Source: Intrasporangium sp. (lineage in GTDB: Bacteria > Actinomycetota > Actinomycetes > Actinomycetales > Dermatophilaceae). Taken from it: DNA of 53,057 nucleotides. The DNA is taken from assembly GCF_030452765.1 (NCBI RefSeq), contig NZ_JAKDLO010000004.1, positions 1-53,057 on the forward strand, in the 5' to 3' direction. Below, in pieces: positions 47,583 to 53,057 of the stretch; position 1 is the first letter of the stretch; each line of letters opens with the position of its first letter. A program made the position numbers and the translations under genes. The notes beneath the pieces were generated by a model. The model saw nothing but the letters and a program-made list of their open reading frames with translations, was not told the DNA's origin and ran no database searches.

Positions 47583-48296
47583 TCAGGAACGTGCTGGCTC
47601 GCAGAACACGTGCGCGGCGACCTCGCCCGGCAACGTCACGCCGGAGTCGGGGTCGGCTCCTGCCCGGATGACGCTGACGCCACCCTCGGCCGGCCGCAGC
47701 ACGACTCGCGCGCCCGGCAGGACACCAGCGGTCGTCAGCAGGGCCAGGGCCGCAGGGTCGACCTGGACCGGCTCTCCGATCCGGCGGATCGTCACCTCCG
47801 CCAGAGCGTCGTCGCCGCCCGGCGCCATGGCCTCGGGCAGCATGACGAGCCCGGCTCGGAAGTCCTCGCCCGCCGCGACCCCGAACTCGTCGAGGCCGGG
47901 GATGGGGTTGCCGTATGGCGACTCGCGGCCCTCCCCGATGAGGTGCAGGATCTTGCGCTCGACCTGTTCGGACATGACGTGCTCCCAGCGGCAGGCCTCC
48001 TCGTGGGCGTACTCCCACTCGAGGCCGATGACGTCGACGAGCAGGCGTTCGGCGAGCCGATGCTTGCGCATGACCCGCATGGCGCGCAGCCGGCCCTCGG
48101 TCGACAGCTCGAGGTGCCGGTCGCCGGTGACGCTGACCAGCCCGTCCCGCTCCATCCGGCCGACGGTCTGCGAGACCGTCGGCCCCGAGTGTCCGAGACG
48201 CTCGGCGATGCGCGCACGGAGGGGCACGATGCCCTCCTCCTCCAGCTCGTAGATCGTGCGGAGGTACATCTCGGTGGTGTCGATGAGGTCGGTCAC
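47583..48296 (-). CDS. ideR: DtxR/IdeR-type iron-dependent repressor
   Basis: The product has 237 residues. The helix-turn-helix (LRARIAERLGHSGPTVSQTV) is followed by the metal-binding and dimer domain with CRWEHVM (Cys, Glu, His ligands of site 2) and ESPYGNPIPG, and by a C-terminal SH3-like domain (GARVVLRPAEGGVSVI). This matches DtxR/IdeR rather than the shorter MntR. With Fe(II) it represses iron uptake genes. GTG at 48296 follows a good GGGAGGA site. A small terminated transcription unit lies upstream on the same strand. Confidence 0.9.
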   Translation of the reverse strand: MTDLIDTTEMYLRTIYELEEEGIVPLRARIAERLGHSGPTVSQTVGRMERDGLVSVTGDRHLELSTEGRLRAMRVMRKHRLAERLLVDVIGLEWEYAHEEACRWEHVMSEQVERKILHLIGEGRESPYGNPIPGLDEFGVAAGEDFRAGLVMLPEAMAPGGDDALAEVTIRRIGEPVQVDPAALALLTTAGVLPGARVVLRPAEGGVSVIRAGADPDSGVTLPGEVAAHVFCEPARS

Positions 48297-48438
48297 GGTC
48301 CTCCCAAGGTCAGAGTTACGAGGATACTCGGGAGCTTCATCAGGGGTTGGCACACCGAACGGCAGGGCCGAACCTCATCGTGCGCCTCACGCGCCCCGCG
48401 GGGACACCCGAGGTATCCCCAGGCAACGGCGCAAGAGA

Positions 48439-48467
48439 AGCGGGACGACTATCCGAGTCGTCCCGCT
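48439..48467 (-). terminator. Strong intrinsic-type terminator upstream of ideR
   Basis: AGCGGGACGACT and AGTCGTCCCGCT form a perfect 12-bp stem with a 5-base loop; on the minus strand it is followed by TCTCTT. It lies 32 bases after the mini-ORF stop and 142 bases before ideR. Confidence 0.85.
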
Positions 48468-48498
48468 CCCTCTGTCCTTGGTGTCGGTGGGAACCCGA

Positions 48499-48537
48499 CT
48501 ACTGGGCAGCCACCTCACACGTTCCGGAAGAAGTCAC
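48499..48537 (-). CDS. 12-codon mini-ORF with near-perfect Shine-Dalgarno
   Basis: GTG at 48537 begins VTSSGTCEVAAQ, ending TAG. The bases upstream (minus strand) read AGAAGGGAGGTGATCC, matching 15 of 16 positions to the complement of the 16S rRNA 3' end; GGAGG is 11 bases before the GTG. A longer version from GTG 48549 (VIREV...) would start inside the ribosome site. A promoter, TTGCCT-N17-TAGCGT, lies at 48573-48601 and a terminator at 48439-48467, so this looks like a self-contained unit of about 130 bases. I do not recognise the peptide. Confidence 0.5.
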   Translation of the reverse strand: MTSSGTCEVAAQ

Positions 48538-48572
48538 TTCTCGGATCACCTCCCTTCTCTGCTCTTGGTCCG

Positions 48573-48601
48573 ACGCTACGACGGGGCCACGTGTCAGGCA
48601 A
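48573..48601 (-). promoter_or_regulatory. Promoter of the mini-ORF unit
   Basis: On the minus strand TTGCCT (48601-48596) and TAGCGT (48578-48573) are spaced by 17 bases. Transcription would start near 48566, just before the Shine-Dalgarno sequence. Confidence 0.5.
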
Positions 48602-48683
48602 GGGGTTTGTCACAGATCGCCCTCGGACCAGTTCCCGCCTGCCCCAGCCCCAGTGCTCAGTCCCAATGCTCAGGGCCGCCGGC

Positions 48684-49379
48684 TCACGGCTGACGCCGGC
48701 TCACGAGCCACGAGTCGGGGTCGGCCAGCGTGCCCCCTCCCGACCGGGTGAACACGATGCGGTCGTGCAGCCGGTTCGCCCGGCCCGCCCAGAACTCGAC
48801 CTCGTCGCACCGGACCCGCCACCCGCCCCAGAAGTCGGGCACCGGCACGTCCTCCGGGTCGCCGGTGTCAGGAAACCGTTCCCGCGCCTCGGCCCAGCGC
48901 CGCTCGAGCTCCTCACGGCCGGTCGCGGGACGCGACTGCCGGGAGGCCCACGCGGAGACGCGAGCGCCATACGGTCGGTGGTCGAAGTAGGTGTGCACCT
49001 CCTCGCGACCCAGCAGCTCGGCCCGCCCGCGGAAGCGGATCGCCCGGTAGAGCCATGGCCAGGTGAGCGCCGCAGCGACCTGCGGGTTGGCGTGCAGCTC
49101 CGCGCTCTTGGTCGACTCCAGGTTCGTCACGAAGCCCGGGCCGCGCTCGTCGAAGAACCGCAGCAGGACGGTCCGGACGTTGGGGTGGCCGGCGGCGTCG
49201 ACGGTCGCGACGCTGATCGCGGTCGGCTCGGCGAACAGCCGGCTCTCCCCCGCACGTCCGATCGCCTCCTCGAGCCAGGCGCGGGCCTGCAGGTAGGGCG
49301 ATGGCTCGAGATCGGACTCGACGAGCCCGTCTCCGGTGTAGTCGACACGAGGCACGGCTTGCACATCTCCTTCCGTCAT
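48684..49379 (-). CDS. pdxH: Pyridoxamine/pyridoxine 5'-phosphate oxidase
   Basis: The product has 231 residues. PdxH motifs: PTAISVATVDAAGHPNVRTV, LLRFFDERGPGFVTNLESTK (FMN contacts), FRGRAELL, SRQSRPATGREELE and the C-terminal PDFWGGWRVRCDEVEFWAGR, where WGG and the R-HDR residues (RLHDR) bind the substrate phosphate. It makes pyridoxal phosphate, the cofactor of SerC encoded nearby. ATG 49379 is used; GTG 49385 is also possible. A TAGTCT box 6 bases upstream suggests a leaderless or near-leaderless transcript. Confidence 0.94.
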   Translation of the reverse strand: MTEGDVQAVPRVDYTGDGLVESDLEPSPYLQARAWLEEAIGRAGESRLFAEPTAISVATVDAAGHPNVRTVLLRFFDERGPGFVTNLESTKSAELHANPQVAAALTWPWLYRAIRFRGRAELLGREEVHTYFDHRPYGARVSAWASRQSRPATGREELERRWAEARERFPDTGDPEDVPVPDFWGGWRVRCDEVEFWAGRANRLHDRIVFTRSGGGTLADPDSWLVSRRQP

Positions 49380-49449
49380 TGCCACAGACTAGGGTCATTG
49401 CGGAGGGCTGCTGCGGCAGGTGAGGCAGACACCCACCGGTGTCGCTTCC

Positions 49450-49477
49450 GAGACCAGATCACCGAGACCAGATCACC
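49450..49477. repeat. Two 14-bp tandem repeats
   Basis: GAGACCAGATCACC is repeated twice directly, 21 bases upstream of the small conserved gene. It is close to its promoter region. Confidence 0.8.
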
Positions 49478-49497
49478 GAGCAGCGAGGAGGACAGTC

Positions 49498-49887
49498 ATG
49501 GCGCGCAAGGGCAAGGTTCTGACAACCGTCGTCGTCCTCGGCGTCAAGTATGGCCCCCAGATCTGGGTCGCGGGCAAGGCGCTGCGCGAGCCGGCGAAGG
49601 AGGCCGCGCAGAAGATCATGGCGAGCGAGCAGGCCCGGCGAGCGGCGTACGCCCACGCCCACACCATCTGGGAGGGCAGCATCCTCAAGGTCTACCGGGG
49701 CGAGCAGGCCCACTGGGTCGTCTTCACCGGCGACACGGCCGTCACGGTGCACCCCATGGCCGACGTCCCCCTCGGTGACCTCATCCTGGGCGTCGACCTC
49801 ACCAGACGGATCCGTACCGACGAGCGGGTGTCCGCGAAGGCTCGAGTCAAGGACCACGCCGCGACCGCACTCCGGCGGGGGCACTGA
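49498..49887 (+). CDS. Conserved actinobacterial protein of unknown function
   Basis: The product has 129 residues. The basic N-terminus (MARKGKVLTTVVVLGVKYGP) has a short hydrophobic segment, perhaps a weak membrane association. The centre is helical and charged (EPAKEAAQKIMASEQARRAA) and is followed by a beta-like part (SILKVYRGEQAHWVVFTGDT, VTVHPMADVPLGDLI). No known domain is recognised. The start is well supported by GAGGAGG before the ATG. It diverges from pdxH and converges with the pentapeptide-repeat gene. Confidence 0.75.
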   Translation: MARKGKVLTTVVVLGVKYGPQIWVAGKALREPAKEAAQKIMASEQARRAAYAHAHTIWEGSILKVYRGEQAHWVVFTGDTAVTVHPMADVPLGDLILGVDLTRRIRTDERVSAKARVKDHAATALRRGH

Positions 49888-49902
49888 GCCCGGCGACGCC
49901 GG

Positions 49903-50529
49903 TCACGGCCCAGCGACCTCGATGCCGGCCTCGAGCGCGAGAACGGGCCCGAGGTCGAGCAGCTGCAGGCGGCTGACCCGGGCCCCGCGCAGGCCGGCGA
50001 CGCCCTGGGGTGAGACGAGCTCGGCGCCGGTGAGGTCGAGCCCCGTGTAGCGACCCCGCCCGAACTGCGGCTCGACGAGGCGGCACCCGTCGAAGCGGAC
50101 CGCATCGACCGTCGCCTCCTGCAGGTCGAGCTCACTGATCAAGCAGTCCTCGAACATGACGTTCTTGAGCTTGGCACCACGCAGGTTGAGGAAGTCGATC
50201 TTGCCGCCGCGCACGGTGACCCCACGCCACTGCGATCCCCACGCCGAGACCGCCCCGAGCCGGCACTGGTCGATGACGATGTCGTGCAGGCTCGCCTCGA
50301 CCAGAGAGATCCCGGCCCCATGCACGCGCTCCCAGGCACACTGGGACCAGCGCGAGCCCCGGAAGACCGCCTCGCCGAGGTCGCAGGCGACCAGCGTGCA
50401 CTCGAGGAAGGTCCGTCCCTGCGCGTGCGCGTGGGTGAAGTCCGTGGCGTCGAACCGATAGCCGTCCAGGTCGAGGTCCTGCCCCGCGAAGCTCGGATGC
50501 GGGAACGGGCGCTGGTCGGGGATCTGCAT
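49903..50529 (-). CDS. Pentapeptide-repeat protein
   Basis: The product has 208 residues composed of about 30 A(D/N)LxX-like pentapeptides (DLDLDGYRFDATDFTHAHAQ, ASLHDIVIDQCRLGAVSA, LNLRGAKLKNVMFEDC, LDLTGAEL). These form a right-handed quadrilateral beta-helix. Some members mimic DNA and protect gyrase (Qnr/MfpA); many have no known role. No signal peptide is seen. ATG 50529 is the first start before the repeats. Confidence 0.85.
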   Translation of the reverse strand: MQIPDQRPFPHPSFAGQDLDLDGYRFDATDFTHAHAQGRTFLECTLVACDLGEAVFRGSRWSQCAWERVHGAGISLVEASLHDIVIDQCRLGAVSAWGSQWRGVTVRGGKIDFLNLRGAKLKNVMFEDCLISELDLQEATVDAVRFDGCRLVEPQFGRGRYTGLDLTGAELVSPQGVAGLRGARVSRLQLLDLGPVLALEAGIEVAGP

Positions 50530-50612
50530 GGTGCCATCATGACCCGCTGGTCTGTCCGGCCGTCGGCCAAGTGCTTCCCCTGGCGTTGCATCGCGCCGCG
50601 CTCCGACACGTA

Positions 50613-50639
50613 CGTCGCATTGACGCGTCTGCGCTGCCT
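50613..50639. repeat. 27-bp direct repeat, left copy (with hairpin)
   Basis: CGTCGCATTGACGCGTCTGC followed by GCTGCCT matches 51641-51667 at 26 of 27 bases. TTGACGCGTCTGCG (50620-50633) also pairs with 50648-50661 to form a 14-bp stem with one mismatch, so the left copy is part of a hairpin. The two copies flank the AbiEi-like gene. Confidence 0.75.
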
Positions 50640-50741
50640 GCTGGCGACGCAGACTCGTCAACTCGACGCGGCTGGCCACCGTCGTGTGGTTGTCCACAGG
50701 CCTCCAGCGGCGAGTCCGCCGTTTCGGCCACGATTGGCCCC

Positions 50742-51632
50742 ATGCCAGCGATGCCGTCGGAGTTCGCCCACCGAGAGGTCTTCTCGGCGGCCCAGGCACG
50801 CCGCGCCGGGTTCACTTCTGACGCCCTGGCCAGGCTCGTCGGCACGGGCGGGGCTCATCCGCTGATCCGCGGCTGGTACGCCACGCGTCCTCCACAGGAC
50901 CAGACCGACTGGAACCGCTTGGCCACCCGGGCCGCGTTCATGAGGATGGGTCGACGAGCCATGGCGAGCCACACCTCTGCCCTCATCTGGCAACGCCTGC
51001 CGACGGTGTATGCCGGACTCGGCCGAGTGCACCTCACGCGGATCGGTCCCGGCTCATCGCGGATCCGTCCGCCCGTGAAGCTGCATGCCGCGATCCCGGG
51101 ACTCGAGGCGTCCGACCGCGTCCCAGTGGCCCATGCCGTCATCCAGTCCGGCCTCGAGTACCAGCCGCTGACCGCGCTCGCCGCTGCCGACGCCGCCCTC
51201 CACACCGGCCGGATGAGCCTCGGTGACCTGGCTGCAGCACTCCCGACCTTCGCCGGGCACACCAACGTCGGTCCGGTGCGCGCCATTCTTGCGGAGGCCG
51301 ACGCGCGGATCGAGTCACCCGGCGAGAGCATTCTCGGGCACCGGGTGCGGTCCCTGGGCTGGGACGTGCAGCCCCAGTTCCGGGTCGAGACCGACTTGGG
51401 ACGCAAGTTCGCCGACTTCCGCATCAAGGGGACCCGGCTGCTCCTCGAGTTCGACGGGGCGATCAAGTATCGCGACGACGACGGCCCGGACGCCGTCTTC
51501 CGGGAGAAGCGCCGCGAGGATTCGTTCCGTCGCAGACGGTGGCTCATCGAACGCTTCGTCTGGTCCGAGCTGGACGACACCTACCTCATCGACCGGCGTA
51601 TCCGGACCGCCCTCCAGGACGACGCCGCGTGA
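50742..51632 (+). CDS. AbiEi-type antitoxin domain fused to a Vsr/DUF559-like domain
   Basis: The product has 296 residues. Residues about 5-50 are an AbiEi-like winged helix (AHREVFSAAQARRAGFTSDA, PLIRGWYATRPP). The middle (ASHTSALIWQRLPTVYAGLG, LTALAAADAALHTGRMSLGD) is typical of this actinobacterial family. The C-terminus (LGWDVQPQFRVETDLGRKFA, LLLEFDGAIKYRD, KRREDSFRRRRWLIERFVWS) has a PD-(D/E)XK/Vsr-like fold. It may be a regulator with a nuclease-type domain; activity is not established. It stands alone and is bracketed by 27-bp repeats, which suggests it was gained as a unit. Confidence 0.75.
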   Translation: MPAMPSEFAHREVFSAAQARRAGFTSDALARLVGTGGAHPLIRGWYATRPPQDQTDWNRLATRAAFMRMGRRAMASHTSALIWQRLPTVYAGLGRVHLTRIGPGSSRIRPPVKLHAAIPGLEASDRVPVAHAVIQSGLEYQPLTALAAADAALHTGRMSLGDLAAALPTFAGHTNVGPVRAILAEADARIESPGESILGHRVRSLGWDVQPQFRVETDLGRKFADFRIKGTRLLLEFDGAIKYRDDDGPDAVFREKRREDSFRRRRWLIERFVWSELDDTYLIDRRIRTALQDDAA

Positions 51633-51640
51633 GGCAGATG

Positions 51641-51667
51641 CGTCGCGTTGACGCGTCTGCGCTGCCT
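51641..51667. repeat. 27-bp direct repeat, right copy
   Basis: It matches 50613-50639 with one mismatch. It begins 8 bases after the stop of the AbiEi-like gene. The local AGGCAG...CTGCCT arms form an imperfect hairpin that could act as its terminator. Confidence 0.75.
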
Positions 51668-51711
51668 CAAGACGGCGCGGACACGGCGAGCCGACGCTTT
51701 CGCGGAGCCGA

Positions 51712-51776
51712 CAACCCGGCGGTATGCCGCTCAGCGGGCGAGCGTTCGGCGGCTCAGCGTCATACCGGCCGGGTTG
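51712..51776. repeat. GTATGCCGC-type palindrome upstream of serC
   Basis: CAACCCGGCGGTATG (51712-51726) pairs with 51761-51776, with one bulged base, giving a stem of 15 pairs. It belongs to the family of intergenic GGTATG/CATACC palindromes. It lies 107 bases before the serC start and may end transcription of the upstream gene. Confidence 0.65.
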
Positions 51777-51792
51777 AGGGTCCACCCGCTGA

Positions 51793-53013
<1,221 letters not shown>

Positions 53014-53057
53014 GAACACCCAGACGAGACACCAGTCCACTTGGCGCGGCATCTGAC

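Noticed and set aside
48541-48560. Fragment of the 16S rRNA 3' end
   Set aside because: The match is limited to the anti-Shine-Dalgarno segment; no other 16S sequence adjoins it. It is better read as an extended ribosome site on the minus strand.

Overview
The window is high-GC DNA with dense gene packing, many GTG starts, SARP/BTAD, IdeR, BioYMN and ydaO-NlpC/P60 loci. It reads as chromosome of a Gram-positive actinobacterium. Several intergenic palindromes built on GTATGCCGC, together with the gene content, suggest a Micrococcales member, possibly Intrasporangiaceae; that placement is inference.

Left end (1-10.2 kb) is an accessory patchwork of defence/toxin-antitoxin-like modules and their debris. 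It holds an XRE-ImmA/IrrE + PIN pair, a HEPN remnant, two uncharacterised helical-repeat genes with a small CcbP-like gene, a frameshifted SWIM-associated gene, a VapC tail, a nucleotidyltransferase remnant with an internal deletion, an AbiEi-like antitoxin broken by a 31-bp tandem duplication, and an intact MNT-HEPN pair.

Middle (10.2-31.2 kb): an FAD amine oxidoreductase, a secreted GH63 glycosidase, a large SARP-NB-ARC regulator divergent from a methyltransferase (with an 11-bp-period direct repeat between them), a secreted GH92 alpha-mannosidase, a VOC protein, Hsp20 with an HspR-type operator, pruA, bioY, and a convergent operon pepP > short acyl-CoA ligase > thiolase > bioM > bioN. A divergent arsR/arsM pair follows.

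Right half (31.2-53 kb): a lactose/galactoside-type operon (binding protein, two permeases, GH2 beta-galactosidase) divergent from a TetR gene across a 24-bp palindrome; Lrp divergent from ornithine cyclodeaminase-CtlX (citrulline > ornithine > proline, with pruA finishing to glutamate); and a SorC-regulated SIS isomerase-kinase-polyol dehydrogenase operon that ends in what looks like the deletion scar of an ABC transporter. Next come a DsbA-fold protein missing one active-site cysteine, a c-di-AMP riboswitch plus NlpC/P60 peptidase, ideR, a tiny promoter-SD-peptide-terminator transcription unit, pdxH, a conserved small protein, a pentapeptide-repeat protein, an AbiEi/Vsr-fold protein flanked by repeats, and serC.

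The most unusual items are the mini-gene at 48.4-48.6 kb, the mosaic of decayed and live toxin-antitoxin modules, the bioMN-thiolase-ligase operon whose thiolase lacks the second catalytic cysteine, and the transporter scar in the polyol operon.
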